From: Takakia lepidozioides
Taxonomy: Eukaryota > Streptophyta > Takakiopsida > Takakiales > Takakiaceae
Length of the DNA: 64,000 bases
Reading direction: 5' to 3'
Assembly: GCA_030704615.1 (NCBI GenBank)
Contig: CM060731.1
Coordinates: 57,578,756 to 57,642,755, forward strand
In this document: piece after piece, positions 51,601 through 63,629 of the stretch
How the letters are laid out: every line of letters starts with the position of its first letter
Position numbering within the stretch: position 1 is the first letter of the stretch
The notes under the pieces: generated by a model
The model's input: the letters and a program-made list of their open reading frames with translations, nothing else
What the model was told of the DNA's origin: nothing
The model's database searches: none
Program-made: the position numbers and the translations under genes

Positions 51601-52678
51601 AGTCTTTCTCTGAGCTCGCAGCAAGGTAGTCTGAATCTGGGCCTTATGAAAATCCTAAGTTGAAGTTTCTCAGGAGGAACCTCCTTTCCTTACAAAATCT
51701 CTTTCATTGAAGTAACTTGCAAGCCTCATCTTTTCGCATCCGACCATTAGTCTTGGCCTTTATGGTTATAGTCGAGATCCCTCATATCTAGGATTCATCC
51801 CGGCTAGACCTGCTGCACGCCTTTGAATGGTAAGAAATTATGTGTGACAGGCCCAAACTGCTGTTTCAACGCATCGAGCGCCTCTTATTACTTGCAATGG
51901 TTTCCCCAACCCACGTCAACGAAGAACATCCAACATATCTCACAGCGTAAGACCTTTCCACCACTGTGATCATGCACTGTTCCTTTCTAACAGATCAGCT
52001 GCTTCTGTTGCTCAACATCATTTTGCAGAGGGGGCACGGTCCAGAGGGGGCACGGTCCAAGATTGGTAGGTGGATGCAAGATCTTGGACGTCTGCAGGGT
52101 AGGAAACATGGCCCGAATTCTCTTGCAAATTCTTTCATCATTTCTGACATTGTGGAGCTGGTATCTAGAGTCATATTAATGGTGTACGTTGTAGGTTGCT
52201 TTCCCATATGTGTGCCCGTGTGTGTGTGCGTGTAAGCTGGCACTGCCCTGCAGGTATGATCCTACTTGTGAAATCTTCACTCTGAAGCACATCCATTGAA
52301 AGTTGTACGATCCGGTCTACAAAACTAACTAATTAATATTGTACTAAGGAGCGTGCATGCTGTTTATGTACAGTTGTCCGAAGTGGCTACTTCAGAATGT
52401 TTGACTATGGGCTCGTTGATAACCTTGTGAACTACCATCAAGCGAGCCCTCCTACATATCAGTTGGCCAACATCCCCAAAACTTTACCCATTCTTCTAGC
52501 CTATGGAGGACAGGATGCATTGGCCGATCCTAGTGATGTGGGAACTTTGATGGAGAATCTCGAGCGCCCGGTGGATACTCTCTACCTGGACAACTATGGA
52601 CACGCTGATTTCATTACAAGCTATCAAGCCAACACTGATCTTTATACCCCGACTGTTGCTTACTTCCGATCCCACTGA
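48691..52678 (+). CDS. Acid-lipase-like alpha/beta hydrolase (triacylglycerol lipase 2 type)
   Basis: Nine exons (48691-48891, 49251-49361, 49877-50017, 50183-50293, 50562-50708, 50934-50974, 51272-51351, 51851-51946, 52374-52678) join in phase to 410 residues. It begins with a hydrophobic signal (WTCAVWLVLVLHAATYSLG), then the N-terminal lipase motif NGYPCTE..VQTSDGYLLGLQHIPYG and the oxyanion-side QHGLLG. The nucleophile elbow GHSQG (Ser about 187) is split across the exon 4/5 junction. Other residues are Asp in GGQDALAD (about 357) and His in YGHADF (about 386), so the triad is complete. The family hydrolyses acyl esters of neutral lipids and is secreted or vacuolar. Length and architecture match plant LIP/MPL1 relatives. 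All introns are GT-AG. Confidence 0.93.
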
Positions 52679-53765
52679 ATCACTAAATTGTGTTGATCAC
52701 CCCCTGAACTGACAAAATCGGTGATTGTCGAGGAAGATCTAACATGTGGGCGGGAGTATTTTTCACGCACTATTACTGGACCATCCTTCCAAGATTCCAG
52801 TACTACTCGCTAGTACGTACTCAGAGGCTTGGTTTCAAGTTTGAACGCATCCCAACTTAGTATATCAGCAAATCAGTGTACCCAAGACTTGCAATGCAAC
52901 TTCTCGCCAGAAGTCTGCTTTTGTTTGCTTGTACATTACTTGTACCAGACTGATGTACACTATAATATACCAGCATGGATTAAAAATTGGATACATGGTC
53001 AGTTAAATCGACTGGCGAATTCCCAAGTTACACAAGTACTGTACTTTCATTTATGCAAGTTATTGCCGCACAGTTTGTTTAAGCCCTAAGAATCTTGTTC
53101 CATAGTCAAGTGTCTTTACCACATCCAAATGAAGAGACCATAGTTCCACAACAGATTCAATGTTTCATAAGGAATTACTCGGCAAGCTCACCTTTCAAAG
53201 TTTAAATGGGATTTTGGGAAGAAACTAATACCATGAAAAAAAGTTTCATGTACCAGAAACTCACCCTTTAGTTGTACTTCCTTACTAAACCATCAATGGC
53301 CACAAGGCTACGGCAAACAACGTCTTATGAGTACTAAACCATCCCTTGGAAATAAGGTCTACTTCGAAAACCTCTTACCCCTGGTTCAAACGTTCAAACC
53401 CCTTAATCAGCCATGCCCATGGAGTCTCACAATGAAAGGAGGGTATGTGAAAGCTGATGGGAGAACCAGGGCATTGGCCAAAAGCTTCCAGGCTCCCTTA
53501 AATGAGCTTGAAACTTGTTTGTTTCTAAGCCAGCCTGGGTCAGCCCCTTTTGAGACTCTCATTCTACATCCCCACACTGAAAACCCAATATACAACCAGC
53601 TGCTGAATAAACACACATGAGCCAGGAAACGAATGGATAAAAAATGGTTTGCCATAACTATGCAGATGTTGCAGGATGAGATGAGGATGAGATATGGTCG
53701 GAATCCCTGCCAACAAGGGGACAGCATAGTTGGGGCCTAACTCAGGTTAGCTGAACCAGGTTGAA
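52679..53765. other. Convergent intergenic between lipase and transporter
   Basis: 3' flanks of two converging genes. 53294-53333 holds a LINE 3'-end signature (TCAATGGCCACAAGGCTACG). Nothing else is recognised. Confidence 0.45.
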
Positions 53766-56700
53766 TTATGAACGATGCTCTAATGCCCTATTGGATGCCC
53801 CTGTCACCACGGCTGGCACCAAGAAAAGAAATAAGTTTGGGATTACTGTGCACACAGCTTGAAAGAAAATGCCCAGAGATAAGTTGTCAAAAGTTTCAGA
53901 TGAAATCTTGAGGGCGGATGCTAGAGCTGCACCATTGATGGAGCTGAGATTAGCCCCCAAATTATTCAAAGACATGAAAAGAGCAAATAGAGTGCCTTCA
54001 ATTCCCGGTGGACAAAGTTGCCCTGACAGTACCAAGAATGGCATAAACCTGCAAATGGTATCATGGGCAACACATATGAGAAGGAAAAAAAGAGGGGTAT
54101 GCCCTCTCTGGAAACAAGATAAACATGGATAGGAATCCATGGTGAAAGAGACACTAGTGTATCCAGCTTTATTCTCCACCCCACCAAACCCTCAAGAGTC
54201 ATACATCAGCACACAGCCTCTTACAGTCCACAGCCCCCAGAAATAAGCCCCACACCGCACCCGAACATATTTCTACAAGATTCTTCCCATAGACCCCACT
54301 AGCTGCTCAATTAAATTGGTTAACAGCATCTCCCAAGTCGGAGGCACCAAGGACAAAAGCTTTATCAGGAATGCCCAAGCGAGAGTTGAGCCCCGAAACA
54401 AGAATAATGTCGGTGAGCGTGAGCACTGCTAGACCCACATGCACCCACCTGTGGGCATGTCCCAGGCAGAATACTCCCCTCACTACAACCTTTCACTATC
54501 AATTATCTCTTCCCTCTAGGGTGGATGAAAAAATAGTTTCATAAAGTTGTAGTTCCTTTCATTTCATGTCTCTTCTTATCTCTTCAGCTACCCCCAGTCG
54601 TTATAAAGTATCATTTCATTTCCTAAAGTTCCTTGTCTTCATGAGGTATTTCATCTTCGAGTGATGAATTGGTGTAATTTAAAATTGTTTCTTGTTGGTC
54701 TACTTCATCACATGGACCCTGTGATTGTTATAGAGTTCGTTTCTAGCTCTCTACGTCACTTCCTCCTCTCCTCTGGCCACTCACCACCCCTCAAAAAACG
54801 TTTCTCTCCCTTCATCACTATATATGCATACTTGTCCCTAGTTTCAGTCTGTCTTGGTTTCTCAACATTCAAATCCACTGTCTCAATCCTTGCATTTCTT
54901 TTATGTGATGGCAGGCTTTCATACTAGCAAATCCCTGCAGCACCAGTTCTGGCCCTTATAATTCAAGCAAGCTCCTACTCTGCCCCATTGCACCTCTAGG
55001 CTGCCCTATGGATGTAGTAAGATTTTCTACCACATCTTCTCAATCTGAGACATGTTTTTTGTGTCCTAAATTCTCCCTCCCCTGCCAGCAAAACCATTTG
55101 AAGTCCGAAAGACTCACCACAACAATTTTCGCAAGGAGACATGCTTCAAGTAGTGGGTATACAAAAAAGTGCCGAACATGAGTCCCCCCCAGCCAATCAC
55201 ACGTGAAGTTCCAAGAAACGAGGAATCTAAATACAAGTGATTGGTTTGATAATAAAACATCATAGTTGATAAATTAGGGATCACCACCTGTGATATCATG
55301 AACCACAGCATCGGCCTGCCACAGCAGACAAAACGTTGTACGTTAACAATAGAACCACGCACAGGCCACCAAGACAGCACTAGAGCTGTGGGTGGGACAC
55401 TTCTGTGGGTCGAGTTAGCTTCAACAGAATCACTTCAGTGGCTGGCCAGTACGAAGGCTACATCAGCTCAACACCTTGCAAACATTTAGCAGCACATCTT
55501 ACTATGAAATGGTTCTGGCAGTGAACAAAGTGTACGCATTTTATTTCCTCTGATTACACGTCCGCGGAAAGCTCATAGAGCTTATGGGCTCGTAGAGAGA
55601 GGGATAGTTTATAACATCCATACAGAGAGAGAGAATGTACTCATAAGACGTTGTTTGCCGTAGCCTACAGAGAAATGAAATGAAACGGTCCTTTGTAACG
55701 TCCGCGGAAAGCTCGTAGAGCTTATGGGACAAAGTGGAAGAAAACATGAGAGAGGAAACAAAATCAGAGCCAGAAATTAAAAAACTATTGTTCGAGTGAT
55801 TGTCTAAGGGTGAGGCCTTCGTGCAGGTAAGCTGCCAAGCAACCTGCCAAGTCTGATCCTCATAGTGGAAGACTTCAGTGAGAGATTGGGTTCCGCAGAA
55901 TAGACAGTGGAATCTCCCACGGATCTCATAGTATAGAGGGCAATAGAAGAAGTGTTCTTCAGTTTCAATTTCCTCTGTGCAAGCTGGACATAGGCGGTCT
56001 TCCCGTTGCAGGTTTTCCCAGAGAGAGAGAGAGAAAGAAACCTCATAACATTGACTGGAAACCTTAAAGAGCTCATAGGACAAGGGAAACAGAAACAGAA
56101 CATAAAAGTGGGGCCCCCAATAGTCAGCCATGCAACCATAAAACTACAATTCAACTTCAAGTGATCCCCTAAATTGGAGCACCTTGTGTAAATATGCCGC
56201 AAGGCATTCCTGATCCTCGAATGGTATGAGAGGAATTGAAGGAGAATGAGAGAGGATACATACTGCATTATAGCTGGCTGCTTAACCGCTTCCAGAAGAG
56301 CTACAAATGTTGACCTTAGGTCATGATTTGACCTTCTCTGCGGCTCCAATTGAGCTTCAGTAGTTTCCAAACTTTCGAGCATCCTGGTCATGTCTTCTCC
56401 AATTGAGCTCGGGCTACGTTTACGTACGCCTCCCACCTAACGTAAATCCACAATGTCATGATTCATCCAGATATCTGGCTATGTGTAGCACTTTATCCAT
56501 CTTCCAGTTGTTGGCTGAGTTTATAGTTCTCATAATGTTGAAAGGGATAGATCACAAAACCATGTGGGTGAGGCTAGTGAGTGATACGTGATACCTTGAG
56601 AAGCTCAAGCTTGTCCAATGCTCTCCTCCTGGTACCCAAGTCTTGCCCATCGGCTCCATTACACTGACTAGGTTTTTCTACTGTGGTTTCTTCCAGCCCA

Positions 56701-59445
56701 TCCACTCCTATCTGAATCCAGTCTTTATCTTCCTGCAAATCCTCTCCCTCTCCCTTCTGGGACTCCAACTGCTTTTGCCTCCCTCCCACTCCTGTAGCAA
56801 TTGAAACTTGTATCAGGTGCTTTCACGTTCTGGTCTGCTCTAGTAAACTTGGATTTCAAGATGCAGCAATATAATGAAGCAATGGACAGCTACCCTGAAT
56901 CTCATAAAGTTAAATATGGAACAGCAAGAAAAGTTCTTTTCCAAAGTACACAAGGCTGTGTTTTTCAGAGTAAGCAAGATTCTATTGTTACAGCAGACAC
57001 GAGATTTGGCAAGGAAGAAGGAAGATCAGGGACTCCTTGCCAATCACAAACCCATCTTTCAAGGAAAATTTGGATGAGTCGGAATACCTAGATTCTCACC
57101 AGAGCCGTCCTCACAGATCCTGGTTTCCAATGGAGGAGCATCATTCTCACCCTGTTTCTCCGTCTCTATAAATATGTTTGAGACTTCGATACTAATGCCC
57201 CCCTCCTCACTGATCATGCTTATCAATCCATTATCACTGCTGCGCTGTGCTCCTTCCAACACTTCAAACTTGAAAGTTTCCCCATCATCTTCCTTCAAAG
57301 ATGTTCTGTCCTCTTCTTCAATCTCAATAGTGAGCTGACCTAATGACTTTTCCTCTATCAGCCCACAAGCCACTAGCTGTAAGAGGGGGAAAATAGAAAA
57401 GAGAAGGAAGATGCCCTCCACACTGAGGACTGAGAGACCAAGCCCACCACTTATGCTGCCCAGAATGCCGCCAAATGCCATTGCCAGCCATGACAGTGAC
57501 TGTAAATCTCCAGCAAATTCAGATCTGTCAAAATTGTAGCGATGTGTTATAATTGTATGCAATACGAAGCATTCTTACTACCATATATATCATTCATATG
57601 TGAACATGATAGAGAAAAACAAAATAGAAACTGGCCCCAATGTTTTCAACCCCACTTTCATAACCTACAAAAACAAGATACAAGACCTCAAACTCTGTCC
57701 AAAGAAACGTTGGTATCTGAGGCAAGGCTGGGGAAGACCTTTCTTACCGTGCCGTTTCGGCCACCATTGCATCCACAACAACATCAGCCATAGCCGCACC
57801 AAAATTTTGAGTGGTAAGAAGCAACGTCAAATAGATGTAAGAAGCCCTTAAAGCATCGACCCGTCCAAGCAAAAACCAGGGAATGAATGATAATATGCTA
57901 GCTATGATCAAATATGGAACTCGTCGATTCCCTCCAATTGGGACACAATCTGACAAAATACTGCGAAGACAATGATGCCTGGTTAGCTTTATGATAGATC
58001 TCTGTTTGTCTATGCATGCAATTGTCTACCGTTGACAAATTGATACATGGGAGACATTGGCAGTACATCTACACAAATAGACTGCCAGTTGCAGCCTGGG
58101 AGCAACGGACACGGCAATGCTTTTCAAGTGCACACACGGAGTGCGAAGGAAAGACCACTATGCTGTACTTGGTTCCCAATACTCGGCATTCAATTTGGTA
58201 ACATATCTAGAGGCTCCTGAAAATGCCATCTTTGCCATGCAAAAGCATACACCTGGAGATTTACAGTTCACCTGCAGAAACACGTACCCATATATGGGCT
58301 TCACACTCCAGGGAATAAATGCTGTGGAGACTACAAATTGAGACGCGGAAGGGCTGAGCCGAAGCTCATCCTTCATTTGATACGATACTGCCATCCATGC
58401 AAACGTGCGGAAGCCCTGCACAGACCCCATTGAAGATTAGCACACCTGTCATGACTCCAAAAGTGTACACAACAAACCCTGGTGAGCCCTGCAATGCCTT
58501 CCATCTGCATTGTACCAAATCTATCTTGATCTATCCTTGTCGGTGCTCTCTTCCGACTGGATACAGACCAATCCCTTTTCTGAAGAAAAATGAAATGAAC
58601 TGAAGTGGAATTTTATACCGTCCTCAGAAAGGTCAAAGACAAGAGAGGGAAAAAAACAAGACGGATGGGCTTTCCACCAGCATCCCAAAAGCCACTTTTG
58701 CTCAAGGGATTTTCTAAGAGTCACGCCTCATGCAGGTAAGCTGCCTGATCCTCGTAATGGAAGACCTCCGTGAGAGATTGGGTATCACGGAATAAACAAT
58801 TGACTCTCCCATGGATCTCAGAGTAGAACGGGCAGTGAAAGACGAAATCTTCTCTTTCGATTCCCCTGTTGTTCCCAGTTGCAGGTTGTCCCACCTACCA
58901 GACTCTATCTGCAGACTGTGGGAGCCCACCGTGAACGTCTCCAATGCCCTTAGAAGAGAGGGAGATGAGCTGAAGACAGGTAATCGGGCCGCGAGATCCT
59001 ATCATCACGGAGGACCAAGAATGTCTCCCGATAGAACTGCAGTTTTGCTGTAAAATTGGATGGTTTCCATGTCCGCCTGACGTGAAGTTCCATAGGTTCT
59101 CGTCTGATGTATCCATTGCGGTTCTCCTTGGACAAAATTTCCACCCCCTCCGTATTCTGTGGCAGTAGGGAAGCAACGGAGAGTCATTTGCGCTCACAAA
59201 GTTGGACACTGACCATATTACCCACTCCATGAGAACCTTGGCTATGCGGGGATAACCCCGCAGAAGACGTGAGGTTCGCCGAACCAGAGTAAAGAAGACA
59301 GAATTGAATTATGTGAGCCTTATACACAGCCGCACCACAATCTGAAACTACATAGGGGAAAGGCTACCTGAGTCCAGTAGACGGAAGTAATAAGGAAAAG
59401 GAAAGGTGTTCCAAAGTTGCTCCGGAGTCTTCGTATCCACCTCAT
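53766..59445 (-). CDS. Folate-biopterin-transporter-family membrane protein
   Basis: Minus-strand exons 59445-59368, 58415-58288, 57960-57748, 57524-57088, 56791-56595, 56436-56264, 55315-55118, 54448-54311 and 54048-53766 keep phase throughout and give about 614 residues. Family motifs: MRWIRRLRSNFGTPFLFLIT..VYWTQ, GFRTFAWMAVSYQMKDELRL, FIPWSVKPIYG, DVVVDAMVAETAR, DLQSLSWLAMAFGGILGS, FYYQTNHLYLDSSFLGTSRV, MPFLVLSGQLCPPGIEGTLF and ALFMSLNNLGANL. It is an MFS-like membrane transporter with many membrane spans. A long acidic, soluble linker (roughly residues 220-375) splits the two halves. The donor after 54311 reads TTGAGC instead of GTGAGC. Further coding sequence upstream of 59445 (a plastid transit peptide) is possible but unproven. 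Confidence 0.87.
55540..56130 (-). mobile_element. LINE 3' fragment in transporter intron
   Basis: Within the intron 56263-55316. The minus frame reads LQREDRLCPACTEEIETEEH then FFYCPLYYEIRGRF, the CxxC...HxxxC zinc-binding motif following non-LTR reverse transcriptases. Downstream is a 3' region with the GGCTACGGCAAACAACGTCT signature and a duplicated segment (CGTCCGCGGAAAGCTC at 55560 and 55699). It is 5'-truncated. Confidence 0.78.
58700..59250 (-). mobile_element. Second LINE 3' fragment in transporter intron
   Basis: Within the first intron (59367-58416). The minus-strand frames reproduce the same motif region in decayed form (TTCNWEQ, RDPWESQLF) and align at DNA level with 55840-56010: GGATCTCA-AGTA-A-GGGCA and GTTGCAGGTT-TCCCA blocks. 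It is more decayed than the 55.5-kb copy. Confidence 0.65.
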
Positions 59446-60059
59446 GGCTGTCTTTCAGTGTTGTTGGAGTATTTCAGAGGTATCCTTAATGCATTGCAGC
59501 CGTCACAGTCTACCTACGAGCGCTTTGTGACTCCCTGACATATGCTAATTGAAGCAAATGCTCTATGATTCGACCCCTTTTCCGGACAATTTCTTCTTTC
59601 TCACAGCCAAAACACCCGTAATTACACGAGGTTCCCGAAACAGACTTGCTCGCATATCTCCTAAATTGTTCTTGGAGTAGTTCAACCCGTCTCCCTCGAG
59701 TGCGCACATCCTGTGGCGATGCTCAAAGACAAGACAAGGCCCTCGCTTCACACACCCAGTTGCACATTCAAACGCAGAATGGCGGGGCAGGACGGCAGTC
59801 ATGGCCCACAAGTGCGTGACTGTTACTATCTGCCAATCCAGATGGGTCGCAGCTCAGACAGCAATAGCCCGATGCCACGTGGTCCGGTGCTGGTCGGCAA
59901 CGCTTCCTCAGCTCCTGCCACGCTGGACAAATCCCGTGGACCCTTCAGTACAATGCTGGAGGTAATTAGTTCTATTTTATTTTTATTTTGTTTATGTTTC
60001 ATGTGATTTTTAGTTTTTTTAAGGGAAGATAATAGGAATAGATCATCCCTAATCACCCA
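59446..60059 (-). promoter_or_regulatory. 5' region of the transporter gene
   Basis: Minus-strand open frames at 59811-59563 and 59707-59510 could be 5' exons or leader. No splice path in phase with ATG 59445 could be settled, and a TGA precedes that ATG in frame. Confidence 0.35.
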
Positions 60060-63000
60060 CCACAGCCGTCTCTAGCTTTTAAGCCGTAGGCTTACTACGG
60101 TGACATTTCCCGCCTATACCCCCTTCATCTACTTTTCCCGTAAACTCCTCTCTTAAACTCCATAACCCACACACCCAGCGGAGTCCTTAAAACACCTTCT
60201 GTTTTTCTGCATTTGTTAACTATGGCTCCCGGAAGCAACCAGCTGCGTAACAATGAGAAGATGGTGACTCGTGGGAAAATCCGAGGGCAACAAAATATTC
60301 ACAGAAGACCCAACCCGTCATCTGGTACGGGCTTTTTTATGGCACACCAAGCTCAATCCAGGATAGCTTCTGCCAGTGGTTCAGTAAGATATCCCTCCCC
60401 TCCCATTCCCATCAATCCTCTCTCTCCTCCCCAACCACTTCTCAAAATACCCAGGTTAAACTCCTTCATTCCGAACTTTCCGAACCCTCCAATTTTGGAG
60501 GAATCACCAGCAGATTGGGAGGAGAGCGCTCTTAATCAACATGATCTGGACAACGACTACCCCATGATCAATATGAACATCCTGGAACTGCAAAGGAGAG
60601 TCACAACAATGGAGGAGACAGGTATCCTCATTCACTTTCCGGGGAAAGTGGATAGGGCAACAATCAGAGACTGCGCCATCAGACACCTTGGCGGTCAAGG
60701 AGAACTGAGGCAACTGTTTTGCCATGCCAAAGAAAGAGGGTTTTTCTCTATCATCTTTGAAACAAAAGAGGCAGTTAATGAGGCTTTGCTGTTTAACCCT
60801 CATACTAGGGGGTTTAATGTCAACATATATCTGTGGTCTCCTAGGATGGGAAACAGGAATGGGAAGCTGTGGGGCCCCCGCATCGTCTCAGTCCCAAAGA
60901 TTCCAGATCAGTATTTGGTGAACTTGGCAGATATTGCAAACCATTTCGGATCTTATCTTGGATGCTTGGCTGTCTTTGACCCTCAAATGTGTACACACAA
61001 TCTAAGACAGGACCCAGCATAGAAATCAGTGACTATTGCTTCTCGCCTTCATGAAACTGGAAGTGCCAAATTTGTCTTGATGATGCCGGATGAGGATATT
61101 CTCCCGCAATTTGTCAAATTGCCTATAGATGAGGAGGGTAACTACTTTACAATCCAACTCATAAAGGATACCACCTATGCGGCATGCTTCAACTGTGGCC
61201 AGTTGGGACATCTTATAATCGACTGCCATGTAGCCAAGCACGAGCGCACCTAGCCCTTGACCCCATCCAGACCGCGGAGACAAGAACAAGGAGGAAAAGG
61301 AAAGCATTGGGATAGCTCACCCCCAAGAATGGTCAGATTGACACTTCCTACCAGTAATTCCTTCCCCAAAATCACACTGGAATTGCATGTAACTCCAGGT
61401 TTGCAAACAATTGTCTCCAAACTGGCTCATTTCCACACCTAAACTTGGTGGAATGCTCAGCACTGGAATTTGTCGACACCCCGAAGGCAGCATGTGTGAC
61501 GCCCTTGATCTTTCGAAAAAGCAGACCCCCGACTATCCTGATTACATCAGACGACTTGGAAACGGTTGAATCTTTATGGATAACATCAGCAGATCTCAAG
61601 CATTTCCTGCAATCCAACCCACCCAATAGCAATACGCAAATTTTGTTCAACGATAAAATTCAGCAGTTCTTCCTCAAGCAACAAAAACACTATTCACTTT
61701 CACCTCTCACCAAAATCTCATGGGGGGCATACCTGGAAGACCATCCTGGACTTAGTGTCAAACCTTCAACCCACATTATAGCCCTCATGGAGGATGCAGA
61801 AATTTATGCCTCACCTCCACCGATTGAGGCTATCTGGACTTATGAGGATTGGCTCTCAGCTCCCAGAGGGAGTCACAGCTTGCAAATTCGAAACCAGGAT
61901 ACCTTGATAAATGGGTTTTAGCTATTGGGAGCCCACTTGGACTCTGAAGTGGATGGGGACAACTACAGAATGGAGATTCAAAGAACAAGAGATCATATTA
62001 ACGGCACCATGCGGGCAGATCAATCTCACTCTTCCTCAGATTCCCAGGTGGAATCTCCTACACAAGAGGGGAATCACAACATCATGGACTCGGCGAAAGG
62101 AGCTAAACACTTATCCTCCCCAACAATCATTAACACAACCCAGGCTAATTCGTTGCCGAACTCTTAAGTGACTTCTCCACCCATGGTCTTAATTCCCTCC
62201 TCTCCACCTTCCCCAAACAAGGTACCATCCTCTCCCTCACCCTGTTTCATTTACCAAGTTTTATCCGGGAACCCTATTAGATGTTGGATGTTATGCGAGA
62301 AAGGGAAATACTTTTGGGGGAAGCAGGTCAGACATAGGCTGCCAGTGTTTGATCTGCCAGATAACATACCCTCTGGGACTCCTGCCTCTAATGGCTCACT
62401 CAGTGATAGATACCCTGGTTTTTACGATCTATTCAACGCTGTGTTCTTCCCGGCTGAGGCCTCGGTTTTATCTGTAACTATCTCCACAGTATCTACAGAG
62501 CAATTCCATTCATCCCCAGAACTCCCGAAGTTCACAAAACCAAGAGGAGTTTTCATACTCATCCAGAACAAAACTCACAAGCCCCCGGACAATTATGTCT
62601 GGAAAAAATCCCTGCGACCAAGAAGCAGTAGGGTTAAATTCTTCTACCAGACATCTAGGCTATCAAATGAGACTGACAGTCTCAGCCTACCACGATCTGG
62701 CAATGATCTTTAACCTTCATTCATGGAACATAGGGTTGGGAGCAGACCCAGCTTCTCTAAAAAGGCTGAAAATTAAAACTTGGTTGGCTCCCTTCCTTGC
62801 AAATCATTCCATCATATTTCTGCAGGAGCATAAACTAGATCAAGGGAAAATACATAGCCTCTCTGATTATTTGTGGCCATTAGCCAACTCAGTATGGAAA
62901 CCCACATCCACGGGAACGAAATGAGGTACTGCTATACTTCTTTCACCATCCATTCAACCGTTCCTCACAACGCAAGACACCTGGCTCCCCGGAAGACTGC

Positions 63001-63220
63001 AATTTTGAGCCTTAACCCTACCCAACTCAACAAGTTTGTTTGGGCTGGTGAATATCTATGCACCCAATAATTCTGCTGACAGAGCAGAATTCTGGATCAC
63101 TCTCAACACCAAAATGAGGGAACAACCTTCAATAGATAGCTGGCTAGTTTCTGGAGATTTTAATATGGTGGAGATGCAAGAGGATAGAAGAGGTGCGGGG
63201 TCATTTACACTACAACAGAT
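60060..63220 (+). mobile_element. LINE with ORF1 and endonuclease, 3'-truncated
   Basis: ORF1 begins at ATG 60222 and continues through in-frame TAGs (61020-61022, 61251-61253). It includes a DUF4283-like region (HFPGKVDRATIRDC, RGFFSIIFETKEAVNEAL) and a CCHC zinc knuckle CFNCGQLGHLIIDC at about 61190. A frame change then leads to an ORF1 tail (61445-61921). ORF2 starts near 62700 with an apurinic endonuclease: NLHSWNIGLGADP, IIFLQEHKLD, then after a shift VNIYAPNNSADRAEFW and WLVSGDFNMVEMQEDRRG. Sequence similarity ends near 63220, before the RT, so the 3' side is lost. It is non-functional. Confidence 0.82.
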
Positions 63221-63339
63221 TGCGGCTTTTATGACTCTGTGTTATGACTGCAAATGCAGTTATGAAAGCCATTTACGACTTCATGACTCTGCAATCGTAA
63301 AACCCTAGTCAGTTGTGGCATGGCAGATATGACTTGCTA

Positions 63340-63565
63340 GCCGGGCTGTGACGTGGCGCCTGAGCAGCTGTGGGGGTAGTCATACACGCTGGCTTTACTG
63401 AATGACTGAACGGGTCCATGTCAGCCGCAATGTAAGAGAGACACGTGCTCTCTACATAACACGCCACGTGTCAGACTGCGATGCCATCTTGACTGCAGAA
63501 GAGGGAATCAGACGTCAGCACGTGTCGCATCGTGATTCTGACACGTGGTTCATCATGTCAATTGA
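63340..63565. promoter_or_regulatory. Cluster of ACGTG / G-box motifs
   Basis: At least five ACGTG-core elements in about 220 bp: GACGTGGC (63350), ACACGTGC (63440), CCACGTGTC (63465), CAGCACGTGTCGC (63515) and ACACGTGG (63540), plus GACGTC. CACGTG palindromes are bZIP/bHLH binding sites, and ABRE-type ACGTGGC/ACGTGTC fit abscisic-acid promoters. No gene is visible in the remaining window. Confidence 0.5.
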
Positions 63566-63598
63566 CACGCGTCGCTATGGGGGGTTGGGGATTTAATT

Positions 63599-63629
63599 TA
63601 TTGTTATTATTATTATTATTATTATTACT
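63599..63629. repeat. TTA/ATT microsatellite
   Basis: (ATT)n run of about 30 bp, eight or more units, near the right edge. Confidence 0.9.

Noticed and set aside
58714-58944. Additional coding exon of the transporter
   Set aside because: It matches the LINE zinc-domain region at 55.8-56.0 kb rather than the transporter family, and exons 1 and 2 already join in phase across it.
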